DNA from: Bradyrhizobium paxllaeri
GTDB lineage: Bacteria; Pseudomonadota; Alphaproteobacteria; Rhizobiales; Xanthobacteraceae
Direction: 5' to 3'
DNA length: 64,000 nucleotides
Assembly (NCBI RefSeq): GCF_001693515.2
Contig: NZ_CP042968.1
Coordinates: 3,162,001 to 3,226,000, forward strand
Below, piece by piece: positions 10,395 to 19,317 of this stretch. The translations under genes and the position numbers were made by a program. A model generated the notes under the pieces. That model made no database searches. It worked only from the letters and a program-made list of their open reading frames with translations, and was not told the DNA's origin. Each line of letters begins with the position of its first letter. Within the stretch, counting starts at the first letter, position 1.

Positions 10395-10996
10395 TGGACA
10401 AGTTGACATGCCGCTCTCTTGTGGCCTCTGCTGTGCATCATCACGCCGACAGGCGCGGAAAGGTCGAGAGGTCAAGGTGGCCTGACGAAGGAGGCGGCCG
10501 CAGTTCGATTACTACAGCGAAGGCGGTCGCCAAATGGATCGTAGGGTTCCGCAATAGTGCATGTATCGCGCGATCGCTCCTCAAGCCCGTTCAATTGCCA
10601 AGCCAAACTCCGCCTGACGTGCGCCGGAGTCGAGGCGTTAGGCCGGCAGCTCACACCGGCAAGCAGATCGCTGCCGGTGTCGGAGTGTCAGCGGCAACCG
10701 TTAGCCGCATCCTCACCGGTTTTACTAGAACAGGCTCGCCGCTCTGGATCCGGCCGAACCGAGCCGTCGCTGCGAGCGGTAACATCCGGCGAATTGATCC
10801 ACATCGACACCAACAAACCTCGGCAAATTCAATCGCGTTGGTCATCGCATTACTAGCTATCGGACTGGCCCGAGCAATCTGGGGGGGCATGGCCAGGGGC
10901 CGCTACGACGTACCGCATCGCCTTCAGTCAGGTCATGAAGGACAAGAGCGGTCCGCTGTCGCCTTTCGACCGCCATTCCCTGCTGTGCGAGCCTAG
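10395..10996 (+). mobile_element. IS481-family transposase remnant
   Basis: Pieces of an IS481-type DDE transposase can be read in shifting frames. They are a start like MDKLTCRSLV (10394), LTK/AVAKWI near 10530, DRSSSP near 10570, TGKQIAAGVGVSAATVSRIL near 10660, and GELIHIDTNKP near 10795. The last is the usual GELIHIDIKKLG region with the first catalytic Asp. At 10905-10950, TYRIAFSQVMKDKSG is the normal 'SRIAFSQVMKDE' block. Several frameshifts separate them, and the segment with the last catalytic residues is missing. This lies directly after lptD, showing that one side of that gene has been eroded by transposition. Confidence 0.75.
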
Positions 10997-11189
10997 ACGG
11001 ACGGCGGGCGTGTCATGACCAACAATTGCTCCTGCTGCAAGGTAGCTTTCAATTACCCATAACCGCGTTGCGTGAGGCAATCAGCGATGCACATCCTACG
11101 AGCAATCGGCGCGCAGTCAATAAAATGGCTGACGGAATATTTTGATGCGCCGGCAATGATCGCCTCCTGACTCACCCGGCTGGCGTCGC

Positions 11190-11604
11190 TGCCACGCATC
11201 ATTTGAACGTCAATCAACGGGGTGAGATGGGAGTCTCGCCGGGATTGAACCGAATAGCCGATCGCCAGTGTGAACAAATCGGGTCGCAGCATCGACGTGC
11301 TGCGCCGACGGCGGCGCCATGCCGTTCGGGCGCGGATCATGGCGACGGCATGCTTGACGCGGGTCGCATCGCGCTGGTCCGGAATGAAGCGCGCCAGGCG
11401 CTCGGCATGCCAATCGCGGCGCTCAGCTTGGGCGAGGAGCATGATGCCGCAGTCGGACGACAAGCGCCCGGGTCGAAAGCGGCGGTGATCTTCTTGCGGC
11501 CAACAGCTGGAAACAGGAATGTCGCGGTTGTACAGTCCGGCATGGCGGGTGTGGCGGCCTAGAACGGGGAGCAGGATCGGCAACCAATTCCTACGCTGCT
11601 TCAA
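11190..11604 (-). mobile_element. IS1380-family transposase N-terminal remnant
   Basis: On the minus strand 11540-11310 reads GRKKITAAFDPG, then, after a frameshift, GRLSSDCGIMLLAQAERR, LARFIPDQRDATRVKH and AMIRAR. These match the familiar IS1380 start (VTAAFDGGRLTSDGGVMLLAQAERRLG ... IPDRRDPARV) closely in order and spacing. The next IS1380 block (about 'AIACGYEDADDLDHLR') is only faintly visible near 11290. The DDE core is missing. The sequence from 11053 to 11190 cannot be assigned. Confidence 0.7.
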
Positions 11605-11664
11605 GGCTTAAGCTACACTTGCCCACCCTTATCATCCCTCCCATACATAAGAACGTTTAGGATG

Positions 11665-13299
11665 TCAGACATACTGAACCAATTTGAGGTAATCGTCTGT
11701 GAGGATAGGTGAGCGGATGGAAGAAGCTGCGTCTTGAAGGAAGGTATTCAGAGTCCGACCAGCGCGGATGCGGCGGTCAAAAGATAGCCTTGCCGGCGCG
11801 CGAGTACGGAGAGTTGCTAATTCGGAACTGACTAGGTCAGCCGCGGCTGCGGCACAATCTGAGGCGGAGAAGCAACCAGCAGACATGACAGCTTGTGCCA
11901 GTCCTAGTGTGGTGAGCCAACCTGCATGGATTAGCACGGTACCGTCTGTCTGATTGAGCCCAGAGAGTTCCTCAATTGCAGCAGCATGGATTGGCGCCGC
12001 ACCAAGAGACAGAAAAAGATTGGCTATTTCGTCACGTGTGGCTCTAGAGAGAAGGCAGCGGCCGAGATGCGATAGGAGCGTCTCAGTCGGACCTTCGAAG
12101 ATGCGAAGGATGCGAGCGTCTCGATAGATTTTAGCTACAGGCGTTCTCTCATCGTAACCACGGCCACCTAACAGTTGGACGCATTGATCAGCAACGAGGC
12201 CGCACCACTCTGACGACAAAACCTTTGTTGCCGACGCAAGGTGGACGTTGGGCGCGCCCTGCGCTGAGACAAGCCGGCAGGATGCGCCCAGCATTGCCTT
12301 CACTACTTCCCGCCGGAGTACCATCCGCTCAAATAACTGCTCGATATAGCTGTTCTCAATCATGCGTAGCTTACCTAGTCGACGATGGCTTGCATACGAG
12401 GCTGCGACCTGGATAGCGCGCTCAAGGGCTCCAAGACCCATAGCAGCCACACCGATACGCCCGCGATTCATACTAGATGCTGCTGCTCCCCAGCCGTCTT
12501 GATCGCGAGAGAGCAAGTAGGCACTCGGCACCTCGACATCCTGGAACTCTAGAGTATTTTGAATAATGCCACGTAGACCGAGTGTGCGATGCTCGTGCGT
12601 GACCTTTAGGCCCGGAGCCTGCCTATCAACTAGTACACCAACGAACCGACCCTTCGCATCGGGACCAGTTGCTCGCGCAAAGCAAATGATCCAACGAGCC
12701 CAGTCAGCGAGGCCGATCCAAATTTTGCGGCCGGAGATGCGAACTCTATCTTCGTGCATGAAAGCCGAAGCCTTTATATGCCGCGGAGCAGAGCCAGCTC
12801 CCGGCTCCGTCAAAGCGAAAGCGCAAAGGTCGCCGCGTGTTGCACCCCACATGACATGCCTTTGTTCAGGGATGTGCGGTGCCGCTTCGATGCAGGGCAA
12901 GGCGAGGAAGTTATGGATGACGAGGGTAGAGGCAGCCGAGACATCGAAGGATGCAGTGGCGGAGATGAGGTCGATGGCCTTTTGCAACGGAAGAGCTAAT
13001 CCGCCGTGCTCTGCTGGTGTAGTGAGCCCGAACAGTCCATGCCTTGCTAATATGCTATGTAAGGTCGGAGGGAATGCTCGACGGTCATCCGCGTCTGCGA
13101 AATTCAACTGACCCAGGTCATCGACCAAACTGGAATATAGCGCAGGTGCACAACCTTCAGCTGTGCGTTCCTGCTCTTCCCCAAAGAGGGAGTAAACTTG
13201 ACTGTACATAGCCCCTCGAATTGTCTGGCCAATATAAGGCCATAATGATTGCGCCCGCGCTTTGTGCCAATCATCCCCGGGGCTAGCTCGATTACACAT
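11665..13299 (-). CDS. Acyl-CoA dehydrogenase family protein
   Basis: This encodes a 544-aa flavoenzyme of the acyl-CoA dehydrogenase fold, expected to oxidise an acyl thioester alpha-beta bond with FAD. The motifs FALTEPGAGS (about 161-170), LGLRGI (240-244), LLGGRGY (377-382) and RIFEGPTE (399-406) are present. Glu402 in FEG is at the place of the usual catalytic base. About 135 extra residues follow that motif, making it longer than the standard 380-aa enzyme. The start could instead be ATG 13209. On the minus strand a TATAAT lies at 13322-13327. It stands alone in the island without CoA ligase, electron-transfer flavoprotein or transporter neighbours, so its substrate is unknown. Island acyl-CoA dehydrogenases sometimes serve secondary metabolism; that is inference. 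Confidence 0.85.
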   Translation of the reverse strand: MCNRASPGDDWHKARAQSLWPYIGQTIRGAMYSQVYSLFGEEQERTAEGCAPALYSSLVDDLGQLNFADADDRRAFPPTLHSILARHGLFGLTTPAEHGGLALPLQKAIDLISATASFDVSAASTLVIHNFLALPCIEAAPHIPEQRHVMWGATRGDLCAFALTEPGAGSAPRHIKASAFMHEDRVRISGRKIWIGLADWARWIICFARATGPDAKGRFVGVLVDRQAPGLKVTHEHRTLGLRGIIQNTLEFQDVEVPSAYLLSRDQDGWGAAASSMNRGRIGVAAMGLGALERAIQVAASYASHRRLGKLRMIENSYIEQLFERMVLRREVVKAMLGASCRLVSAQGAPNVHLASATKVLSSEWCGLVADQCVQLLGGRGYDERTPVAKIYRDARILRIFEGPTETLLSHLGRCLLSRATRDEIANLFLSLGAAPIHAAAIEELSGLNQTDGTVLIHAGWLTTLGLAQAVMSAGCFSASDCAAAAADLVSSELATLRTRAPARLSFDRRIRAGRTLNTFLQDAASSIRSPILTDDYLKLVQYV

Positions 13300-13623
13300 T
13301 GGTATGCGTGGATGCGAGCGTATTATAAGTAGGTTGCCCTGATCGGGATTTATCGCGAGCGCTGCGCGGGCTCACATCAAGATGCATCTTGTCGATATGA
13401 CCTCTCGAAAGAAAACTCTCGTTGTGGTCAGTGACCTCCATTCTCCTCAAGAATCACGCAGAGTCATTGAGTGGTGATTCGTCCCAAAGAGAGCCTAGGG
13501 AGAGATCCGTCATGCGCCCCATGGCCAGCAGAGTGAGGCGATGCTCGCTCGAGAGGCGTTCACCGAAACGAAAGCACCTTCGCTTTTGGAGGCGCTTCGC
13601 GGCCTTGTTTAGGAGGATGTGCG

Positions 13624-14136
13624 ATGTTCGGAAAGAAGAGGATGCTGCGGAAGCACGAGACACAGGAGGTTCAAGTCCGATTCGAGCGGAACGAGGGGGC
13701 AGGGAAGCACATCTACGCCCGAATCGCTGATTTGAAGAACGTGCCGCGCGACAACCTGCCTGATGCGGTCTTTATGCTGTTCGTTGAGGCAAAACACCAA
13801 AGCGAGCTGATCCGGCAGTCGGTCAAGGACCGTACCCGCTATGACTTCAATTTCGTCGGGTTCGTCGACGGCGATTTTGCGACCTACCTCGCGGAGGAAG
13901 CCGCGCATGCGGTCCGAGATCACGTTACCAACCCGCAGACATTCTTGGAGGCGATGTCTGAGCAATTTCCGGATGTGCACTTCACGATCCAACAGCAGGA
14001 CGCCGTTTCAATGGTTGCTTCGATGATCCGTGTGCAGCGGCTGGAAGGCATCCTGGAAGGTCTGCGGCTTGCCGGCCTACTGAACAAAGCGCCAAACCGC
14101 CGTCGGACCAGCCCGCAGAACGACGGGATGCTTTAG
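13624..14136 (+). CDS. Hypothetical protein (170 aa)
   Basis: An intact 170-aa frame begins at ATG 13624 with a strong ribosome binding site (AGGAGG, 7-base spacing). The product is soluble, acidic in the middle and basic at the C-terminus (NRRRTSPQNDG). Features include FERNEGAGKHIYARI near residue 20, VFMLFVEAKHQSELI near 48, and a glutamine-rich FTIQQQDAVSMVASMI near 120. No signal peptide or membrane helix is seen. I do not recognise the family. It is divergent from the acyl-CoA dehydrogenase gene across a 324-base gap. The coding quality is good compared with the surrounding debris. Confidence 0.65.
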   Translation: MFGKKRMLRKHETQEVQVRFERNEGAGKHIYARIADLKNVPRDNLPDAVFMLFVEAKHQSELIRQSVKDRTRYDFNFVGFVDGDFATYLAEEAAHAVRDHVTNPQTFLEAMSEQFPDVHFTIQQQDAVSMVASMIRVQRLEGILEGLRLAGLLNKAPNRRRTSPQNDGML

Positions 14137-15135
14137 CAGGTCCACTTCAAGGCGCTTCTGGTATCCTAGCGACACCCTCGACAAATCCAATCAGGTTCGC
14201 ACTTTTCTTAGTCATCCGTGAAAGAACTGTCCAAGCCGTTGAGCGGGAGTCGATTTTTTGCCCTCCCGTTCGTGCGCCGCTGCCGCGGATTGCGCCGGCT
14301 TCTTGCAGCACCGAGTTCGCCCAGCCCTGCAGCGTTCGGATCCCCGGGCGGCCAGCCGCTTAAATATCAGCATCCACATGACTCCTGCTCAGGACGAATC
14401 CTATGCGTGTCCCGCATTCCGCGCTCCTAACACCAGACAGGTGTTCCGAACGGCCATAGGTCTGGGTTTCCACGGTGTCGCGTTGCCAGGCGGGACTTAG
14501 GGATGCGTGATCTGAAGATGGACGCCCCTTATTCGCGGCCTTCGACGAACTCCACGATGGAGAGAGGCGGCTTGCGATTCGAAAAATCGCCTGGCACCTG
14601 GTCCAGGAGATCGGCGGGAGTTTCCTGAAATCCCATTGCAAGTCCGACGACTTGCAACAGTCCGCGTCTTCCGAGTTTCCGAGCCGCGACCGCACAGCTC
14701 ATCGTTATTGCACTCGATCCAGCGTAGTAGACTTGTATCAGAGCATCCGCGCCGACAGGAGCATATTGCTTCCCGCCCTTGGCCAAAAACGTCAAGGCAC
14801 AGGTGTCGCAGCGTCCAGTCGCTGTAGAGATCCAGCAGCGTCCAGAGATTGCCGCCGTCAAACCATACTCCGTCGGCCGGTGAGAGGTGCAGATCGAACT
14901 GTGTTCGAAATTGGTGTGCCGCGGTCCGATCCACGTAGATGACAGCTGCAGCGCAGAAGCCCATGCGCGCGGGCCCACTCCTGATCTGTACGGAAGCGCC
15001 GCGAGAAACGTGCCTACCGCGCCAAGCGGGGAATGATCGAACTTCTGGCAAGAAGCCACATTCCATCGTTGTCTGGGAAAGTCCGAAGCGAAGGGTACGC
15101 TTCGGCAAGGCATTTTACCTGGTCGGCAGCGACTT
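14137..15135. other. Gene-poor stretch
   Basis: Two overlapping minus-strand frames (14497-15108 and 14529-15113) are open, but neither resembles a known protein and they exclude each other. They may be one decayed gene with a frameshift, because DTCALTFLAKGGKQY (one frame) and RPTEYGLTAAISGRC (same frame) look moderately protein-like. I would not annotate either as a functional gene. Confidence 0.35.
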
Positions 15136-15139
15136 GCTC

Positions 15140-15370
15140 AGCACCGCCTTCACGCCGGCCTCAGCACTCATATGGGCGAACAGCTTCGGCCCCGCACGTC
15201 CACGTGCAATCGGGCGCGAGGGCCCGGCGGGTTCCGTGATAGCTTGGCAGACTCGGCAGACGAACTTCTCGCGCACGTGCTGGATCACTTTCGAACTCAG
15301 GACTGGATAAAACTTGGCGCAAAGCTCGCCAATAATCGGTCGTCAATATTTATTGCCGGTGTTTGAGTTC
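15140..15370 (-). mobile_element. IS66-family transposase (TnpC) fragment
   Basis: Read on the minus strand, 15310-15170 gives KVIQHVREKFVCRVCQAI followed by TEPAGPSRPIARGRAGPKLFAH. This is the zinc-finger-like middle of the IS66 TnpC protein, usually 'HVREKFSCRDCEAI...PPAPSHPIARGRAGPKLLAHV'. The frame stops within about 30 codons on each side and no other IS66 gene (TnpA, TnpB) is present. It is the last mobile-element trace before the gene-dense core-like DNA that begins at about 15,450, and so marks the apparent island edge. Confidence 0.75.
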
Positions 15371-15450
15371 GGGATGTTGGTATTTTTGTTGGTATCGGTC
15401 GGGAGAACGAAAAAGAAATTCCTGCGAGTTCAAGCGGTTAAGCGCCAAAA

Positions 15451-15473
15451 TCCATTACCTCACACGTAATGGA
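15451..15473. promoter_or_regulatory. Perfect inverted repeat, candidate operator
   Basis: TCCATTAC and GTAATGGA form a perfect 8-base inverted repeat around a 7-base spacer, ending 32 bases before the start of the XRE-type regulator at 15506. Repressors of this class commonly bind dyads near their own start, so this is a candidate autoregulatory site. Binding is inferred only. Confidence 0.5.
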
Positions 15474-15505
15474 ATGGCTGAAATTCGCATGGTAGGTTTT
15501 CCACC

Positions 15506-16330
15506 ATGAACGCACATGCAGCCACGGCGCGAGCCGAACGAATCCAACCCGTCCATATCGGCGATCACCTGCGCGAATGGCGCCAGCGCCGACATCTGAG
15601 CCAGCTCGATCTGGCCGGCGATGCCGAGATATCCGCGCGTCATCTCAGTTTTGTCGAGACCGGCCGCGCCGCGCCGTCGCGCGAGATGGTGTTGAAGCTC
15701 GCCGAACGATTGGAGGTCCCCTTGCGTGAACGCAACGTGCTTCTGGTCGCGGCCGGCTTCGCGCCGGCCTTTCCGCAGCGCTCGCTGGACGATCCCGCGC
15801 TGAAGTCCGCCCGCCAGGCGATCGATCTTGTGCTCAGGGCGCATGAGCCCAATCCGGCGCTGGCCTATGACCGGCACTGGAATCTGGTGACGGCCAACCG
15901 CATGGTGGCGCCGCTGCTCGAAGGCATCCCGCCGCATCTGCTCGGGCAGCAGCCCTTCAATATTCTGAGGCTCGCCTTCCATCCCGAGGGGCTGGCGCCG
16001 CGCACGGTCAATCTCGCCGAATGGAGCGCGCACCTGCTGGAGCGGTTGCATCGCCAGTGCGAAGCGACGGCAGATCCTGAATTGCTCAAGCTGTATCAGG
16101 AGCTCAAGGCCTACCGGATGCCGGCGCGGTCCGGCCCGATCTCGGCCGACAATGTCGCTATCCCGTTCAAGCTGCGGCTCGGGAACGAGGTGTTGAGCTT
16201 CATCTCCACTACCATGGTGTTCGGCACGCCCGTCGACATCACGCTGCAGGAGCTGGCGCTGGAAACCTTCTTCCCAGCGGACGATCTCACCGCCGAGCGG
16301 ATGCGGCAGGTGGCGGCGAAACTGCCGTGA
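15506..16330 (+). CDS. XRE-family regulator with MmyB-like ligand domain
   Basis: This encodes a 274-aa DNA-binding protein. Residues about 20-75 form an XRE helix-turn-helix (LREWRQRRHLSQLDLAGDA, then ISARHLSFVETGRAAPSREM). Residues about 105-265 form the MmyB-like C-terminal domain, marked by YDRHWNLVTANRMVAPLL, FNILRLAFHPEG and VDITLQELALETFFPAD. MmyB-type domains are related to PAS folds and bind small hydrophobic ligands in some members. A perfect dyad lies just upstream. The next gene, in the same direction after 48 bases, is a paralogue. The neighbouring thioesterase and DsbA-like oxidoreductase could be targets, but this is not shown. Confidence 0.9.
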   Translation: MNAHAATARAERIQPVHIGDHLREWRQRRHLSQLDLAGDAEISARHLSFVETGRAAPSREMVLKLAERLEVPLRERNVLLVAAGFAPAFPQRSLDDPALKSARQAIDLVLRAHEPNPALAYDRHWNLVTANRMVAPLLEGIPPHLLGQQPFNILRLAFHPEGLAPRTVNLAEWSAHLLERLHRQCEATADPELLKLYQELKAYRMPARSGPISADNVAIPFKLRLGNEVLSFISTTMVFGTPVDITLQELALETFFPADDLTAERMRQVAAKLP

Positions 16331-16378
16331 TGCGTAGGCGCCGTTTACAGCGCCGCGTCCCGCTCGCATAATCGCCGC

Positions 16379-17200
16379 ATGGACTCTCGCCAACATGCAC
16401 CATCGCCGATCAACGCCGTCGGCGATCTCCTGCGCGGCTGGCGCAACCGCCGCGCCATGAGCCAGGCTGATCTCGCCTTCGAGGCTGGTATCTCGATCAA
16501 GCATCTGAGTTACGTCGAAACCGGCAAGGCTGCCGGCAGCCGCGACATCCTGCTGCAACTGGCGTCCGCGCTCGGCCTCTCCCTGCGCGATCGCAACGCG
16601 CTGCTCGAGGCCGGCGGTTTTGCCCGGCAATATGGTGAGCGCGATCTTGCCGCGCCCGAAGTCGCGGACGCCAAGCGCGCCATCGATCTGCTGCTGCGGC
16701 GGCATGAGCCGTTTCCGGCCATCGTCACCGACCGGCGCTGGAACGTGATGCAGGCCAATCGCGCGGCGTTGCGGCTGATGACGATGCTGCTCGGCGAGGA
16801 GCGGATGACGCGTCCACTCAACCACATGCGGATGTTTCTGGCGCCCGACGAGCTGCGGCCCTTTGTCGTGGATTGGCCCGATGTCGCAGCGGCCCTCCTG
16901 GCGCGCGCCCGTCACGAGGCGATGGCCGCGCCGCTTGACCTGGCGCTGCAATCGACCTGGCGCGAATTATTGAAGCTGCCTGATGTTGCCGCACCCCAGC
17001 TCAACGAAACCGACGCGCCGGGTCCGCTCTGCGAGGTACGCCTGAAAAAGGGCGACGTCAGCATCGGCCTGATCGGCGCGGTGCTGACGCTGGGCACGCC
17101 GCAGGACGTCACGCTGCAGGAGTTGCGTGTCGAAATGTTCATGCCGGCGGACGCCGCCTCCGAGGCTGTTCTCACCGCGTTGGCCGCTCAGGACGCCTGA
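16379..17200 (+). CDS. XRE-family regulator with MmyB-like ligand domain (paralogue)
   Basis: A 273-aa paralogue of the preceding gene with the same order: an N-terminal helix-turn-helix (LLRGWRNRRAMSQADLAFEA, ISIKHLSYVETGKAAGSRD) and an MmyB-like domain (TDRRWNVMQANRAALRLM, LNHMRMFLAPDELRP, PQDVTLQELRVEMFMPAD). The two proteins look diverged beyond a recent tandem duplication. The gene ends inside the 3' end of the convergent thioesterase gene, with a 13-base overlap. The pair may cross-regulate. The ligand is unknown. Confidence 0.9.
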   Translation: MDSRQHAPSPINAVGDLLRGWRNRRAMSQADLAFEAGISIKHLSYVETGKAAGSRDILLQLASALGLSLRDRNALLEAGGFARQYGERDLAAPEVADAKRAIDLLLRRHEPFPAIVTDRRWNVMQANRAALRLMTMLLGEERMTRPLNHMRMFLAPDELRPFVVDWPDVAAALLARARHEAMAAPLDLALQSTWRELLKLPDVAAPQLNETDAPGPLCEVRLKKGDVSIGLIGAVLTLGTPQDVTLQELRVEMFMPADAASEAVLTALAAQDA

Positions 17201-17982
17201 GCCTGCGCCGCGCGCCGCTCGAAGGTCATGGCCTGCAACACCTCCGCAAATGGGCCCTTGCGATCGCTCAGTGTCGCCATGGTCAGCCCCGCGCCATGAG
17301 CACCAGCGCGGGTGCGCGAACGGATCAAAATCCATTCGCCCTCCGGCGGGCGGAAGAAGTACAGGCTGATCTCGGGATTGATGAAGGTCCATTCGCGCAT
17401 ATCGACGATCTGGCCGACGCCGCTGGCAAAATCCGCGGCCTGCACTGCCTGCAACAGCGGCGTATTGGTCTCGCCCTCGACCATGGGCACGTCGAGCCGC
17501 ATCCAGGCAGCAGCAGGGCCGGGCTTTTCCAGCGCGCCCTCGATCAGCCGCACCGAGACGTTCTGAAAGTAGCGGCTCCATTTCTGCGCAAAGGACGGCG
17601 GCGGCTTTCCGGTCTCCGGCGCCGCGTCACCGGCATCCTTCGAAAATGGATCGGCGGGGGACTCACCGCCTTGCACCGTCAGCAGCGCCGTACAGCGGCC
17701 GATCTCGACAACGCCGTCCAGGAGGCGCACCTGCATGGTCTTGGCCTTGCGGCCGTCGCGCAGCATCTCGGTCGCAAGGCTGAAGGCGCGCAGTCCGGCC
17801 GGCCGCCAGAGGTCGAAGGTAAGGCGTCGTACCGCAAAGCCGGAAGCGTGCGCCAGCCGCTCGACCTCGCGGGTCATCAGCGCGGTGGTCGCGCTGCCCT
17901 GCAGCATATCCGGCGACCACGGTCCGCCAGCATGTTCGGTGGCGCGAAACAGAGGGCCTTCCGGCCTGAAAATGGCGGTCAT
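17188..17982 (-). CDS. Thioesterase family protein (TesB-like double hotdog)
   Basis: The start is taken at 17982 (MTAIFRPEGPLFR) because the in-frame extension to 18072 has no coding character. The 264-aa product has two hotdog-like halves. The first contains GGPWSPDMLQGSATTALM and RLTFDLWRPAGL; the second contains MREWTFINPEISLYFFRPPEGEW and ILIRSRTRAG. These are typical of the acyl-CoA thioesterases that have a double hotdog fold. It probably hydrolyses acyl-CoA in the cytosol. It is divergent from the DsbA-like gene at 18143 and convergent with the second XRE regulator. Confidence 0.85.
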   Translation of the reverse strand: MTAIFRPEGPLFRATEHAGGPWSPDMLQGSATTALMTREVERLAHASGFAVRRLTFDLWRPAGLRAFSLATEMLRDGRKAKTMQVRLLDGVVEIGRCTALLTVQGGESPADPFSKDAGDAAPETGKPPPSFAQKWSRYFQNVSVRLIEGALEKPGPAAAWMRLDVPMVEGETNTPLLQAVQAADFASGVGQIVDMREWTFINPEISLYFFRPPEGEWILIRSRTRAGAHGAGLTMATLSDRKGPFAEVLQAMTFERRAAQAQAS

Positions 17983-18142
17983 TGCAGGGCTCCGGCCCAA
18001 ATCGATGCACGGAGTTCTAGAAAGGCTGATCTCAGGCCACAATAACCGCGGAGGTGAAGTGATACGAGACATGCAGACGGCACCCTTGTCTCCTTCGGCG
18101 ATCTCATTACCTTCCGGGCATCATTTTGCGAGGGACGTCCCG

Positions 18143-18808
18143 ATGAGCACCTTAAAACCCCTGAAGATCGACATCGTCTCCGACGTGGTCTGCCCCTGGT
18201 GCTATATCGGCAAGCGCCGGATCGAGAACGCGCTGGCGCTGGTGCCGGACGTTCCGGTCGAAGTGCGCTGGCGACCGTTCTTCCTCAATTCCTGGGTGCC
18301 GCGCGAGGGCATCAGCCGCGACGAATATCTCACCGCCAAATTCGGCTCGGTCGAAGCCTACAAGGGTATCGCCGGTCGCGTCGTGGCGGCCGCAGGCGAG
18401 GAGGGGCTGACCTATCGTCCTGAGCTCGTGAAGCGCCAGCCCAACACCATCGATTGCCACCGCCTGATCCATTGGGCGGAAGCGCAAGGCAAATCCGCCG
18501 AGATGAAGCAGCGTTTGATGGAATTGTACTTTCGCGACGGCGGCGACCTCACCGATGTGAACGTGCTGGTGCAGGCCGCGGCTGACGTCGGCCTCGACGC
18601 GGACGATGTGCGCAAGCGCCTTGCCACCGACGAGGACGTCGCGCTGATCTCCGGCCAGGCGCAGGAAGCGTCCGACAAGGGTATCTCCGGCGTTCCCACT
18701 TTCGTCTTCGCACAGAAATACGCGGTGTCCGGCGCGCAGCCCGCCGACCAGCTCGCCCGCGCCATCCGTCAGGTGTCAGCCGAAATCAACGCGCAGGCGG
18801 CGGAGTAA
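18143..18808 (+). CDS. DsbA-family oxidoreductase (FrnE-like)
   Basis: A 221-aa thioredoxin-fold protein without signal peptide. The start is ATG 18143 (MSTLKPLKIDIVSDVVCPWC). The CPWC motif at about residues 18-21 is the redox pair of the FrnE/DsbA-like group, which also includes 2-hydroxychromene-2-carboxylate isomerases. VKRQPNTIDCHRLIHWAEAQG and GISGVPTFVFAQKYAVSGAQP, with its cis-proline loop, complete the fold. It is probably a cytosolic disulfide oxidoreductase or isomerase, since it lacks an export signal. Length and motifs are normal for the family. Confidence 0.92.
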   Translation: MSTLKPLKIDIVSDVVCPWCYIGKRRIENALALVPDVPVEVRWRPFFLNSWVPREGISRDEYLTAKFGSVEAYKGIAGRVVAAAGEEGLTYRPELVKRQPNTIDCHRLIHWAEAQGKSAEMKQRLMELYFRDGGDLTDVNVLVQAAADVGLDADDVRKRLATDEDVALISGQAQEASDKGISGVPTFVFAQKYAVSGAQPADQLARAIRQVSAEINAQAAE

Positions 18809-18865
18809 GCGAGGGGCTTGAATTGGTTGTCGGTCCACGCCAAGATCGATAGCGGGAGATCGATG

Positions 18866-19069
18866 ATGAAAATCAAGATTGTCGTACATGAAGCCGAAGA
18901 GGGAGGCTTTTGGGCCGAGGTCCCCGCTATTCCCGGCTGTGCCACGCAGGGCGATAGCATGGAAGAGCTCATGCAGAATCTTCATGAGGCGATCGAAGGC
19001 TGCCTTTCCATCGAAGTCGCTCCACCCGAGCCGGGCGGTACGGAACGGATGCTGGAATTGCCTGCATGA
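18866..19069 (+). CDS. hicB: HicB-type antitoxin
   Basis: A 67-aa protein (MKIKIVVHEAEEGGFWAEVP, AIPGCATQGDSMEELMQNLHEAIEG) with the partially degraded RNase-H-like fold of HicB, which neutralises HicA. The second of two adjacent ATG codons (18866) gives better spacing to GGGAG; 18863 is possible. The protein stops soon after this domain and has no extra DNA-binding domain. The stop overlaps the HicA start as ATGA. The antitoxin-first order is one of the known hic arrangements. Confidence 0.88.
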   Translation: MKIKIVVHEAEEGGFWAEVPAIPGCATQGDSMEELMQNLHEAIEGCLSIEVAPPEPGGTERMLELPA

Positions 19070-19272
19070 AATCGCTAACCGGCCGCGACTTCGCTCGCAT
19101 TGTTGAGCGGCACGGTTGGGTTCTGCTTCGCATCAGCGGCAGTCATCACATCTATGGCAAGGACGGGAGCGTGGTGCGGCTCTCAATTCCGATCCATGGC
19201 AACAAGCCTTTGAAACGAGGCTTGCTGCGACATTTGACGAAGATCGCAGAACTTTCGGACGAAGATCTTTAG
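19066..19272 (+). CDS. hicA: HicA-type mRNA interferase toxin
   Basis: A 68-aa basic protein with the double-stranded-RNA-binding-like fold of HicA: MKSLTGRDFARIVERHGWVL, RISGSHHIYGKDGSVVRLSIPIHG, and a C-terminal LLRHLTKIAELSDEDL. His in the SGSHHIY motif is the known catalytic residue of HicA RNases. It overlaps the antitoxin gene by four bases and is probably co-translated. Both members are intact, so the module should be functional. It ends 45 bases before the NIPSNAP gene. Confidence 0.9.
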   Translation: MKSLTGRDFARIVERHGWVLLRISGSHHIYGKDGSVVRLSIPIHGNKPLKRGLLRHLTKIAELSDEDL

Positions 19273-19317
19273 GGCTGGGCATCCGAACAAAACAAGCAAC
19301 AAGCCTGGGGAGGCACC

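Noticed and set aside
13300..13623. Search for a nod box, NifA site or tts box before the island genes
   Set aside because: No sequence matching these consensus patterns was found by eye in this gap or before the other island genes.
13660..13690. GGTTCAAGTCCG resembling a tRNA T-arm
   Set aside because: It lies inside the coding frame 13624-14136 and no acceptor or anticodon stems can be folded around it.
15455..16951. A 498-codon minus-strand frame across both XRE regulators
   Set aside because: It spans two well-supported plus-strand genes and their spacer, and has shadow composition.
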